Assembly (NCBI RefSeq): GCF_037042905.1
Contig: NC_087253.1
Coordinates: 4,593,501-4,657,500 of the forward strand
Direction: 5' to 3'
Source: Lytechinus pictus
Taxonomy: Eukaryota > Echinodermata > Echinoidea > Temnopleuroida > Toxopneustidae
DNA length: 64,000 nt
Shown: piece by piece, positions 11,600-22,285 of the stretch
Layout of the letters: every line of letters starts with the position of its first letter
Numbering within the stretch: position 1 is the stretch's first letter
Translations under genes and position numbers: made by a program
Notes under the pieces: generated by a model
The model's database searches: none
What the model was told of the DNA's origin: nothing
Seen by the model: only the letters and a program-made list of their open reading frames with translations

Positions 11600-13950
11600 A
11601 TTGAATATGAGGGGTTATATGGAGTCACAAAATCCGTCATCTGTTTATTAAATTATCTTTTCATTCCATGTTCTTCCTTTCCCCCTTTCTTTTCTCCATT
11701 GTTCCCTTTTTTCCGTTTCAGTACCTGAAAAATCAGAGGGGCAGAGCCCCTGCCCCCCTGCAACGCCGCTCATGGGAAGAAATAGAATGCGTAATATCAG
11801 AATGACGGAGTTCCTGTACGTATTAAATTATTCAACGATCAATTTTGTTACAATTAATTTTCGAACGATTTTTCTTTCTGATAGGAATCTTCCTTTCGTG
11901 TTAAACAATGACATATTTTCACTTGTTCTGTGAAAATGGCACATTATGTCATAGAATCAAATTGCAAAATGGAAGGCAATGATTAAAATAGATATACAAG
12001 AAATGTTCGTAACACAATTACATTCACCATGTGAATATTATCCTAATACATGTACAGCTAGGCCTCTTACTATTCGCTTGTTCACAATGGCATCATGTAT
12101 ACAATTTACAATGCATACTTCCTCTTATTTTGTTAAAGTAAAACCTACAAATACTCATGTACGGTTAAAGGAAAAATGCTATTATCACCAGAAGAACAAA
12201 CGTTTACACAAAAAAATGAAAAGAAACATTTTTGCTTCTCTCATAACTTTACTATTTAAAACTAAAAACAAAATGCACATATAACAAATGCCTACGGTGA
12301 CAAAAAAAATAGACATAGGCCTACATTTAAAAAAAAAATACGCATTACTGTCTTCTTCCTGTGTGAGATGAGGTAAAGAGAAAAAAATACACCCACAAGA
12401 AATAATTGCAACTTAAAAAGACACCAAAGGATTATGTATTCATTTAACAAAGATATATAAAGAATCTTAGTTGTTTTCAAGTGAACCTCAATATGCTCAA
12501 TACATAGGCATATTCTGTGTGAGTAAACAAAATTGAAATTTTATGTCTCTTGTAATGTCATTGGAAATCACCATGAAAGACTATGGTTTTTATTCTCACA
12601 ATCAAAAGTGTCCAATTAAGTAAACCTTGACAGGTTATCACACTGTGATTCGCTTAAGAATTTATGCATAGTAATGGCAAAACCTAATCACAATAAATCG
12701 ACATAACAGTACTGAACAAAAACATTAGATGAAAGGAATTCTATGAATATAATAAAAGCAGAATTATTCAGTTTATTTTTATGAAATAAAACAGTCATTC
12801 CAGGGAGTTCAAATTCCTTTATGGCAATAATCACTGACACTCTCAGGACCATTTTGTCTCTCTACAAAATAAATAAGATGACTTTTGGTGATAAGGAGGA
12901 GTGTTTTCTATATGCAATGACAATAAACCGACAGAATAAAGGTTATATCCTTTAAGAAATAGTGCTTTAGTAATTGAACATTTTTTAAAGTCTCACAATG
13001 ATCAATCTCCAGTAAACTCAATGAACATTTTCGGTCATGACATGTGCAAAAAACAACAACAACATTGAAATGAAACCCCACTTTGTTCAAGAATTTCATA
13101 CAGCCAAGATTATTGTCCACCAAAAGCATACAAATAGCTGTACTCAGATGAAACGATATAGATTTATAGTTACTGATAATGTGGACCAAATAACGAAGGG
13201 AACCCGTACAAAATATCTGCGAGTTTGTCTTGGATTTTTGTCATTATGCACCTGAATGTTAATATCGGTTCAACTTTCCGGTTGTAGATAGTGTTTTGCG
13301 TGTGTACCTAAATGTGAACGTGTGTTATCATTTTAATCATGATTATTCCTATTTCTATTATTCCATAATGGGAATATTGGACGATATTGTGGAGGCATTG
13401 CTTTTTGAAAGAATGAGATTTGAGAGAATCACTATTTAACATGCTGTCACTCTGATTTTATTCCCCCCCCGCCCCTCTCTAGGACTCTTACGAGAAAACT
13501 TTAAAGGGGGTTAATGAACCAAATCTGTTTACCAGCTCCTGCAAGAGAAAAACGGACAAGGATCATACCGGTATCAAACGATTGATAGAACCGCGTGGAC
13601 ATTTAAGTTATACTGAAGTGTCTGTTCCCATCTATCACCCACCGGGATAACCAAAACGATAGATCGGAACTGTTCTTTAGGCCTATATACATGATATAAT
13701 GCTTCTTCAATGGATGTGTATGGTTTATTAATATGTGTTAATACCTAAAAAGGCTTCAACCTGTGTTGACCAAATGGAAAAGTCATCCTATCCTCACTCT
13801 TTAAACTGCAGAGGAAAACTACATTTCATTTTCGCACCAACGCCTTCACCACGAAATTCTAACATATAAGTCAAAAGACAAATATGCAGGTAAAGGATTG
13901 AAAAGCTTGCCTGATTGTGTTGTCCACTACGCATTGGATGCACAAACCAC
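11600..13950. other. AT-rich DNA downstream of left gene, no gene seen
   Basis: Only short frames without recognisable domains. Part may be 3'UTR of the left gene if the near poly(A) signal is not used. Confidence 0.4.
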
Positions 13951-13953
13951 TGA

Positions 13954-13959
13954 TTTATT
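13954..13959 (-). other. Candidate poly(A) signal of left gene
   Basis: AATAAA on the minus strand, 34 nt after the stop codon. This would give a very short 3'UTR, so a signal further downstream may be used instead. Confidence 0.3.
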
Positions 13960-13992
13960 TAGGTCCTGCCGTCTCTGCGTTTTGAGGCTACT

Positions 13993-16900
13993 TTAAGGAC
14001 GCCAAGGGGGTAGAAACTTACTAACAGAGTCTACAAATCCTTTGGCCAAGTTTTTACCCCCTTTCCTCAGTTTAGAGGCCATTCTTGGAGGTGGTGCATG
14101 AACAATCTTCTCTTTAAAGGGTATGTTCTTGGCAGTGTGCTCAATGGAGATTTCTTCAAACAGCTTCTTAAGAGTAGCTCCAAAATGCGGAAGCTTGAAG
14201 AGCTTCTCTTGAAGCTCTCTGACCTGTTCTGGTGTTTTGATATTTTCGCTAGAACCCTTGTCCATGGCGTTGTCTAGTATCTCTCGCTGTTGGTGATATT
14301 CATCTTTCATCTGTCTCAAGGTCTCCAGGAGACCCTCATCACGAATTTCATCTGGTTTCACTTCTTCCTGCTTGATGGACATGTCAAGGTAGTCACCTAC
14401 TGCATCATTGTATGTAATCAGGGCATGTGCCTTTAGGAAAGAGCCAAATTTCGCTCCCGTTCCCATGATGATCTTTTGTTCTTCTTTCAGTTCTCCAACC
14501 TTCTTATTGATTTCAGCAATGAATGCCTCCTTCTGGGTTCTGGTGTCGCATATTTTATTGATTTGATCTTGAATCTCTTGAGACAGGAACTCCTTCTCTA
14601 TTACTTCTAGCTGATAGGTCATGTGCATATGTTGCATGTAGCTGTGACTACAGGAACGACACTCTCCATTGGTCATGGCCAAACATTCTTGAAGCTGTTC
14701 GTTACCTGTAGTTTCGACCGGTACACCCTCGAGATAACAGTGGTCATGACAGATCGTCTGGTACACTGTGTTCTGTACCTTTGTCTGGCCAATTGGGACA
14801 TACTTGATGCACTCGGGGGCGGTACACACCGTCATTGGATGACCAAGTTCCTTTTGTTCTACGTCATATCCATTGAACTTCAGGTCCTCCTTCAAAGAAT
14901 CAATCTCGGTGTCAGCTAAACCTATTTTGGTTTTGGTTTCTCTTGCTGCATCAAGATTATGATTGATTGTTTTTGCTACTTCTGCGAGGGGCTTGCTCAT
15001 GGCCACGATAATTCTCCGAGCTTCGTTCATTCCTAGGGTCTCCTTTACTCTGTGCGGCTTCACCCCGCTTTCAATATACTTCAGGAGACGTGCCGTTTCT
15101 TCGACAGACTTGTCCCAGCTAGCCGAGTAGGTGGCAATATCCCCATCATTGAATGTGACACCGTTCTTTATGCATGCCAGAAACCGAAAAGGTTCGTTAT
15201 CAAAGCAGAAGTATTTATCCTTCGTTGCTTTGATCCCGACATTTCTCTTTTCAAGCTCCTTATTAAGGGCTGGTAGGGTATCGCCTGGCTGGTAGAAAGT
15301 CTGTCGAGCATTTGTGAAGCAAAACACAATGTTGTTCTTCGCAGAATTGTGCAACTGAACGAGCAGCTCTTGGATGCAGAATCGGAACATTGCAGTAAGG
15401 CGAGAATTGTTCGGCTTGAGAAGTATGCATATTGCATTAATCTCAGTGTAGAACGTAAGGTGAGATAATATGTTGTGCATATTTCTTTCATCCTGCTTGA
15501 TACCACCGCAATCACCTATTCCTGGTGTGTCAATCAATCGCACTCGTCTATCACCAACAGTAAAGACGTACGATCTCGGCTCTTTGGTTGCAGATTTCCC
15601 TACTTCCTGTACCTCATTGGCGTCCTCGACTCCAACCTTGATCTCTCTTTGCTCACCATCTTGGGTCAAGGTGAAAGATGAAGGGATCAGAACTGGGAAA
15701 TCCTGGGAATTCATGGCCTCAGCCAAGTTAGGAAAGGTAAGGTAGTTTTGAATTCCATTGATCCAGGTGGATTTACCAACACCTGTCTCGCCAAGAATCA
15801 GGATATTTACTTCCTTCATTGGCTTCAGCTGGGAAAGATCATCATTCAACAGAGTACTAGGGTACTTCATGAAATACATGCCATGATTCGGGTCGTTGCA
15901 GCGGAATTTGGAATGCTCGGGATTTGACTTTCCGCATTTGCAGTGAAAGAGCTTGGTACTGGTGCTGTACTCGACGAACTGCTTGCATTTCGAGCACCTC
16001 CATTTGGACGGGTCACCAGCACAACTTCCTTTTCCGGTGAGGGCATTCGGACATCTAATTTTGACAAATGTGCGGTCCCGAGGAGTGGTAGTCGTAGTTT
16101 CTGGATGAGCAACCTGAATCATGCTGACCTCCAGGTATTGGCCCTCATCCTCGTAAAGATCCTTCGAAGCATGTACGCCATTTTCGTACTTCTCGACAGT
16201 TGGCTTTGTCATTTTATTCGGCCAGATACGGTTTGACACGATCTCTTGGTCAACCACAATGAATTCACAGGTGTCGTCACCTGAGAATGTAGACACAAGT
16301 CGCATGAAGAAATCTTGATTCTTCTCCAAAACCTCCCCATCGCTACCGTTGGGGATGTAGAAAACAAAAATGTTTTCTTTTGCATTCTTTGCCAGTCTTT
16401 CTCTCTTACCAATGTACTTAATCCCCTTCCTGAACATTGACCTGATGAACCTGACTTTCTTCAAGAACGGTTCAAATTCCACCTCATACTTTGAAGCAGA
16501 CAACTCGTCATGCTTCATCTTGCCCAAGAATTCCTCCATGATGCTTGAATCGCCTTTCCCCGATCGTACACTTTTCACCTCTACCTTCAGAACTGATTTG
16601 AAACGGGATTCTTGCATAGTGACCTCATGCCAGACCTCATCAATTTTATCAAGTGCTTCATCGGAAATGAAATCAGCATTTGGACTCATGTTGTTGTGTA
16701 TATCGTAAATCTTTCGGGTTATCTCCCTTAATTTCTCCATGACCTCTTTACTCATTCTCAACATGCCCTCATCGACTTCCTTGTAAGTCGTTTCCTTAGC
16801 TATTTTCACCTTACACTTTTTTCTGATAGTTTCTAGGGGCATCAGATAGTATGTTACAGGGACCCCTTTGCAGTTGTTAGTACTTTTTAGAAGTGCAGGT

Positions 16901-17373
16901 AATGACCCCATAAGCTCAACCACTCCTTCGTACGTTACTGGGATATCATTATCTGGAGCTGAAATGTCTGTTCTACATTGGAAAGGAAACTCTCTCTTCT
17001 CATTGCCCCGCATGGCTCCGATAGAGACACCCACCTCTTCCTTTTTAATCAGAATATCCCTAAGTTTCTCAAGCATTGCCTTCATTTCCTCCCTAATAAT
17101 GGCAACATCATATTGCGAAGTATTCTCGTACTCACAAGTTACCAAGCACTGAACTCCCCAGTCTATACCTACTACAACGTGCGTAGCATTGAGACTCGCA
17201 TCGGACAGTATGTCCTTGTCGATGATCCCTCTGTTGTGACTTAGCATGACTTCTTCATTGACCGTCTTCACCTTGTAGATGAGACTCATACTTTGGGTCA
17301 TAGCACTCTTCCGGTCATCGCCAAGGTAAGCTCCTGAACCACTCAGCTTGACCATGTCAGTTAACACACTCAT
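13993..17373 (-). CDS. Giant 3' coding exon of left SNTX-like GTPase gene
   Basis: This 3381-bp exon is open throughout and ends in TAA at 13995-13993. It encodes residues 76-1201: most of the MACPF-like region, the helical and thioredoxin-like segments, both Cys-rich modules, the whole GTPase and the C-terminal coiled coil. The ATG at 17373 is the first codon after a splice acceptor (minus strand TATTCAG then ATG), not the initiator. The equivalent exon in the right gene begins with CTG at the same aligned position. No frameshift or internal stop is present, so this copy looks functional. Confidence 0.93.
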   Translation of the reverse strand: MSVLTDMVKLSGSGAYLGDDRKSAMTQSMSLIYKVKTVNEEVMLSHNRGIIDKDILSDASLNATHVVVGIDWGVQCLVTCEYENTSQYDVAIIREEMKAMLEKLRDILIKKEEVGVSIGAMRGNEKREFPFQCRTDISAPDNDIPVTYEGVVELMGSLPALLKSTNNCKGVPVTYYLMPLETIRKKCKVKIAKETTYKEVDEGMLRMSKEVMEKLREITRKIYDIHNNMSPNADFISDEALDKIDEVWHEVTMQESRFKSVLKVEVKSVRSGKGDSSIMEEFLGKMKHDELSASKYEVEFEPFLKKVRFIRSMFRKGIKYIGKRERLAKNAKENIFVFYIPNGSDGEVLEKNQDFFMRLVSTFSGDDTCEFIVVDQEIVSNRIWPNKMTKPTVEKYENGVHASKDLYEDEGQYLEVSMIQVAHPETTTTTPRDRTFVKIRCPNALTGKGSCAGDPSKWRCSKCKQFVEYSTSTKLFHCKCGKSNPEHSKFRCNDPNHGMYFMKYPSTLLNDDLSQLKPMKEVNILILGETGVGKSTWINGIQNYLTFPNLAEAMNSQDFPVLIPSSFTLTQDGEQREIKVGVEDANEVQEVGKSATKEPRSYVFTVGDRRVRLIDTPGIGDCGGIKQDERNMHNILSHLTFYTEINAICILLKPNNSRLTAMFRFCIQELLVQLHNSAKNNIVFCFTNARQTFYQPGDTLPALNKELEKRNVGIKATKDKYFCFDNEPFRFLACIKNGVTFNDGDIATYSASWDKSVEETARLLKYIESGVKPHRVKETLGMNEARRIIVAMSKPLAEVAKTINHNLDAARETKTKIGLADTEIDSLKEDLKFNGYDVEQKELGHPMTVCTAPECIKYVPIGQTKVQNTVYQTICHDHCYLEGVPVETTGNEQLQECLAMTNGECRSCSHSYMQHMHMTYQLEVIEKEFLSQEIQDQINKICDTRTQKEAFIAEINKKVGELKEEQKIIMGTGAKFGSFLKAHALITYNDAVGDYLDMSIKQEEVKPDEIRDEGLLETLRQMKDEYHQQREILDNAMDKGSSENIKTPEQVRELQEKLFKLPHFGATLKKLFEEISIEHTAKNIPFKEKIVHAPPPRMASKLRKGGKNLAKGFVDSVSKFLPPWRP

Positions 17374-20118
17374 CTGAATAGACAGAGAGAACGGAAATAA
17401 TTACACGGTTGCAATGAGTTCTGAAACCCAACGAGCTTGCATCACATGGGCCAAAGACTTGCGCTGTCTCAGCTTGCAACTTCCGACTTTCAGTAATACT
17501 TCATTACCCTTATGTGTAAGTTTCATGAACTAGGTCCATACTTCCTAAGTTATGACATTTCAAAAACCTAACCTTCGGTTAAGATTTTATGTTAACGTCG
17601 CCTCCGCCGCGGTGACGGCGACGGCGCGAGGTTTAGGGTGCACTCAAGCATAATATGAACACACTATCTTTGTTAAAGGGGAATCCAGCCTTGGCCATAA
17701 AATGATGTGTTGGGAAGGAGAAAAATAAATTAAACAGAATGGTGAAAGTTTGAAAGGAATCGGACAAGCAATAAGAAAGTTATAGCTGCTTTAAGATTGA
17801 GATCACTAATAGTATGTAGATTTCAAATTGGCAACTGGGTAAGTAAATTATGACAAGGGGCAAGGACAACTTTCCATAGGCCATGTACTTTATTATCAGG
17901 GATTTGTGGTTTTCTCCTAAGTACCCATTCCCCTGGGGCAGTAATCTAAATATAACCCAGGTAGTATACTGTTTAATGTCCTAATGAAAGAAAAAAATAA
18001 TTTTAAATAAAACTTTTGGGAAAAATGACATTTTAGCCGTAATATGTATTGGAGTACATGGAAGAGTAGTCCTTGCCTTACATCACTATTACATCCCATA
18101 TGCGGCCAATTTGAAGTCTCCATGAGTACAGTGATTACCAATATTTACAACTTTTTGAAAATTCATAACTTTCTTGTTGTTTGTTCAATATTGTTCAAAC
18201 TTGCACCTATCAACTTGTCTGATTTTTCTTTTTCTTATAAAAACAAGTTTTTATTTGGGTTGGATTCCCCTTTAAACTTCCAATCAGTCCAGATAAAATT
18301 GTGTCAAATTAGCTCTTGTTTCTCACATGAAACTTGACAGTATGAAGAAAAGGATGTACATACCGTAATTTCGTAATTCACTTTAAGAAGACAACATTAC
18401 CATTTTGGCCATTTCAAAGAAAAATTTCTTTGGCGATTTATAGTCATGATATTTGGGTTTGGGTTGGCAGGTCAAATTCATTCTCCTTTGACCATCCTAA
18501 CACTATCTGGGGCCCGTTTCATGAAACTTGTTTTAACAAATGCAATAACCGTTAAAAGCTACTGAAATCCTTCAATCTGATTGGCTGATTTGCTAAATAA
18601 GTTGTGCTTTTGTTATCAAAACAAGTCTTTATGAAACGGGTCCCAGGAATACCCACATGGTATATCATAAATCCCTGGCCTGGGTACCTTTCATAAATTC
18701 AGTCACATTCAATTCATTCATTTTATAAAATATTTAATGTAAATTGTTGATAAACTATTTGATTTTATGATCTTTTCTTTTTAGTAACATGATATATTAT
18801 ATCACTTTTGTTATTTTGTTTGATTTACCGTATATGTTATGCTTCTTTTGTGTTTACTTTTTTTTACTTGTTATTGTATATGGGCCCCATGGAAGAACAG
18901 TAGGGGAAGGCGGGGTAAGTTGAGCATAGGGGCAAGTTGAGCCACAACCCCCAGGCCAATAATGAATGAGTCAGACATTGTGGTGGCGTCATGCATGGAT
19001 GACCCATTACATAACCCTTAATCCAACCACATTGTTTTCAACTTTGAAACAAAAAGTACTTTTTTAGAGGGAAAATACAGATTTCCTCCAAAAAAGTAAA
19101 AAAGGGTGTGAAATAGATAAGTGTTTTTTACCCGCGCACGTCTTTGAATATAATACAGAAATAAGAACAATATTGTTAGTCCAGGTATGAATTCTCATTC
19201 TTGTCATAGTCTGTTACATAATGAATGCATAAGAAATGTGTAGATGTGAAAATGTCGCATTAGGTTCGGACTGGGGTAATTTGTGCCATCCAACATGGGG
19301 CAAGTTGAGCCATGGTAATTCTTATGGCAATGTATAATAAAAAATAAAAAAACAAACAAACCTTAAAAAGTCATTGATATGCAGGCAGAAATGAGCAAAT
19401 TCACATGACATCAGAATTGGAAGCAAATGTTAAAGGTATAAACATGTTAAAATGAAATGATAAAAGACTAGTAATGGTTGTTTTACCAAAAAATATATAC
19501 ATGTAAATGTATAAATTTGATTTTGATTTCACTGACCTGAAGCTCAGGTTCTACATCGAGCGTCTTGAACTTCTCCTGGAGTTCGTCAGACTTGGTAACC
19601 TCGATCACTGTTTCGTCAATGTCCATGCTTTCCACCTTGTCATCCTCAAGCCTGGAAACAAACAGGTTATCTTTCTGCACATAAAAAGAACCAAAATATG
19701 TCAGATCATAAAAACTGTATGAGTTTACTTTTCATTCATGCAAAATCATACAGTATATATATATATATATAATCACGAATGGTTTAGTAAATGCCATAAA
19801 AATAAAATCTTAGAGCATAGCTCTCAAAAATGAAAGGTAAAGTCACACTGTTCGTCAGTGCCCATGATGTGACAAAAACTTAACCTTAAGTTAAGATTTG
19901 ATGTTGACGCCGCCGCCGTCGGGAAAGCGGCGCCTATAGTCTCACTCTGCTATGCAGGTGATCGCGAGACCAAAATTGTTCCCAGCGCCCCGATTTTCCC
20001 ATGATATGCCAATGCTTTTTGATATTCTTACCAGAAATTTCTCAGTCCTGACATCGTATAGCGCCCCCAGGTGGGCAGATCTCCCCAGGCTCGCTCTCGA
20101 GACTGTGCGTCCAGACAT
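13993..20118 (-). CDS. SNTX-like/P-loop GTPase fusion protein, left paralogue (3 coding exons, 1201 aa)
   Basis: Spliced CDS: complement(join(13993..17373, 19537..19674, 20032..20118)). What is seen: residues 1-~290 carry the start motif LGRxAxLGxLYDxR and a beta-rich stretch that I read as SNTX-superfamily MACPF-like. A helical segment follows at ~282-400, and a thioredoxin-like segment at ~408-453. A Cys-rich module has C516, C526, C535, C538, C553, C555 and C567. The GTPase has G1 GETGVGKST (603-611), G3 DTPG (690-693), and TNAR (762-765) where G4 would lie. A Cys/His module spans ~925-992, followed by coiled coil and a basic amphipathic tail. There is no signal peptide or membrane segment, so it is probably cytosolic. 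Family knowledge: SNTX-type domains occur in fish pore-forming proteins and in many nontoxic animal proteins. Inference: a GTP-regulated membrane or immune factor; activity and substrate unknown. The gene diverges from a paralogue at 40587-54174. The start is supported by an in-frame TAA at 20133-20131 just upstream. Confidence 0.9.
17673..18275. mobile_element. MITE with TTAAAGGGGAATCC ends, in left-gene intron
   Basis: The ends TTAAAGGGGAATCCAGCC and GGTTGGATTCCCCTTTAA are inverted and share TTAA. Length about 603 bp, inside the 2163-bp intron. The end structure resembles the element at 60409-61020. Confidence 0.6.
18509..18644. mobile_element. Short MITE with GGGGCCCGTTTCATGAAAC ends
   Basis: The left end GGCCCGTTTCATGAAACTTG pairs with right end AAGTCTTTATGAAACGGGTCCC. 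A diverged relative is at 58447-58590. Confidence 0.65.
18900..19320. repeat. Repeat with GGGGCAAGTTGAGCC motifs in left-gene intron
   Basis: GGGGTAAGTTGAGC and GGGGCAAGTTGAGCC recur near 18912, 18929 and 19298. No coding potential. Class unknown. Confidence 0.4.
19537..19674 (-). CDS. Coding exon 2 (138 bp) of left SNTX-like GTPase gene
   Basis: This exon has 46 codons and is phase 0 at both ends. Its acceptor is minus-strand TTTATGTGCAG and its donor is CAG/GTCAGTGAAAT. The peptide starts KDNLFVSRLEDDK and ends LDVEPELQ, reading into SVLTDMVKLSGSGAYL of the next exon. The right gene has an exon of identical length (50109-50246) with the same donor context and clearly similar residues (NESLFISKLEEDM ... 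LDVEDELQ). Confidence 0.9.
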
Positions 20119-20155
20119 GATTGGTAGAAGTTATTAAGTCGACTGCGATATCGAC
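20032..20155 (-). CDS. First coding exon of left SNTX-like GTPase gene (CDS 20032-20118, 5'UTR 20119-20155)
   Basis: The 29 coding codons start MSGRTVSRASLGR and end YDVRTEKFL, then donor CTG/GTAAGAATATC. The LGRxAxLGxLYDxRTEKFL core is shared with the right gene and is the usual N-terminal signature of SNTX-type proteins. An in-frame TAA lies five codons upstream of the ATG, and A is at -3. Minus-strand TTTTTGGTTTGTAG followed by GTCG is a strong splice acceptor at 20156, so the exon carries 37 nt of 5'UTR and a noncoding exon must lie further upstream. Confidence 0.88.
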
Positions 20156-20269
20156 CTACAAACCAAAAAGAATTCGAATGGAGAATATAGATGAACACTT
20201 ATATGCATATATCTTGAAGAATATCAAATGAGCGACCTGATGATGCTATCAGGCGCAGATTCAGGATAT

Positions 20270-20605
20270 ATATATATATATTTAAATGAGAGGAAAAGGG
20301 GGAAGGATGAGGAGAAGAGAGAGAGCGGAAGAGGGGAAAAGGAAGAGAATTTTAAAAAGGGAGAAGAGGGAGAAAGGAAGAGAAGAAAAAGAGATAAAGG
20401 AAGAGGGGAAAGGAAGAGACGAAAACAAATAGAGGGAGAGGGGAAAAGGAAGATATTTTTTTTAAAGGGAGAAAGGAAGAGAAGAAAAAGAGATAAAGGA
20501 AGAGGGGAAAGGAGAAGACGAAAACAGAGAGAGGGGAGAGGGGAGAGGGGGAAAGAAGAGAAGAAAAAGACAGAAGGGAGAAAGAAGAGAAGTACAAAAC
20601 AACAA
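20270..20605. repeat. Purine-rich (GA/AAG) tract
   Basis: Nearly pure purine on the plus strand, with internal tandem copies of AAAGGGAGAAAGGAAGAGAAG. Open frames are composition artefacts. Confidence 0.8.
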
Positions 20606-20614
20606 GTGGAATGC

Positions 20615-21560
20615 CTCTGGCCGTCTCACCTGCATCACGCGATTCAATATAGCAGCAGTGCTGATTTTGAAAACTACTATAACTCGCACAAGATGTTCAG
20701 TGATACTTGGTTACTCTTATTTCCACGTTTTATGAACTAGACCAATACACTAGATATGATGGCAATTCAACAAATACCCCCAACGTGGCCAAAGTTCTTT
20801 GACCTTACATGACCTTTGACCTTGATCATGTGACCTGAAACTCGCACAGGATGTTCAGTGATACTTGATTACTATTATGTCCAAGTTTTATGAACTAGAC
20901 CGACACACTTTCAAATTTATGGCTGTAATTCAACAAATACCCCAATTTGGCCAAAGTTCATTGACCCTAAATGACCTTTGACCTTGATCATGTGACCTGA
21001 AACTTGCACAGGATGTTCAGTAATACTTGATTACTATTATGTCCAAGTTTCATGAATCAAATCCATAAACTTTCAAAGTTATGATGGTAATTCAACAGAT
21101 ACCCCCAATTCGGCCAAAGTTCATTGACCCTAAATGACCTTTGACCTTGGTCATGTGATGTGAAACTCATGCAGGATGTTCAGTGATACTTGATTAACCT
21201 TATGTATAAGTTTCATGAACTAGGTCCATATATTTTCTAAGTTATGATGACATTTCAAAAACTTAACCTTAGGTTAAGATTTTGATGTTGATTCCCCCAA
21301 CATGGTCTAAGTTCATTGACCCTAAATGACCTTTGACCTTGGTCATGTGACATGAAACTCAGGCAGGATGTTCAGTAATACTTGATTAACCTTATGGCCA
21401 AGTTTCATGAACTAGGTCCATATACTTTCTAAGTTATGCTGTCATTTCAAAAACTTAACCTCAGGTTAAGATTTGGTGTTGACGCCGCCGCCGCCGCCGC
21501 CGTCGCCGTCGCCGTCGGAAAAGCGGCGCCTATAGTCTCACTCTGCTATGCAGGTGAGAC
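20615..21560. repeat. Satellite, about 162-bp units, each with a DR1 nuclear-receptor motif
   Basis: TGACCTTTGACCT occurs at 20810, 20972, 21135 and 21327. Units share GATGTTCAGTRATACTTGATTA. The outer boundary carries GTCTCACCTGCAT at the left and TATGCAGGTGAGAC at the right. (GCC)n precedes the right end. Confidence 0.75.
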
Positions 21561-21729
21561 AAAAATGAGAGGGAAAGAAACAGGGGGAGAGAGGGGGAGA
21601 AGAAAGGGAGAATGAAAACAGAGGGATTGGGAGAAAGGAAAGGAAAAAAAGAAGGTGAAAGATGAAGAAAGGGAAAAGGAAGAGGAGAAAACGACTATAA
21701 AATAATTAATCACAAAAAACACCATTCAT

Positions 21730-22285
21730 ATAATACACTATGTTCTTGACCCTAAAAGACATTTGACCTTGATCAAGTGACCTAAGACTTGTGCAAGGTT
21801 AGCAGTGCTACTTGATTACCACAATATGTCCACATTTAATTGACTCAATCAATGAACTTTGAAGTTATGATGATAGTTAAACAATTATCCCAAAATGGCC
21901 AAAGTTTATCAATCTTAAATGATCCTTGACCTTGATCATGTGACCTGAACCTCGCACGGGATGTCAGTGAATATGTCCAAGTTTTATGAACTAGCTCCAT
22001 AAGCTTTTAAAGTTAGGACGGCAATTCAACAAATACCCCCAACATGGCCAAAGTTCATTGACCCTAAATGGTCAGCCTTGGTCATGTGACCTTAAACTCA
22101 GGCTGAATGTTCAGTAATACCTCATTACCTTTTTGTCCAAGTTTCATGAACTAGGTCTATATTCTTTGTAAGTTATGATGTCATTTCAAAAACTTATCCT
22201 TTGGCTAAGACTTTAATGTTGACGCCGTCGTCGGAAAAGCGGTGCCTATAATCTCGCTCTGCTTTGCAGGTGATACTAAAAGTGG
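21730..22285. repeat. Diverged continuation of the DR1-motif satellite
   Basis: Decayed units with TTGACCTTGATCA and GTCATGTGACCTTAAAC, ending in GCCTATAATCTCGCTCTGC like the array at 20615-21560. Half-copies of the end block also occur at 17540-17640 and 19865-19970. Confidence 0.55.

Noticed and set aside
14623..17244. Antisense frames over the left giant exon, and similarly over 51399-54252
   Set aside because: Shadows of the long coding exon; no independent signals.
17373..17373. ATG as start codon of the left protein
   Set aside because: It directly follows a splice acceptor (TATTCAG), the paralogue has CTG here, and upstream coding exons match the family N-terminus.
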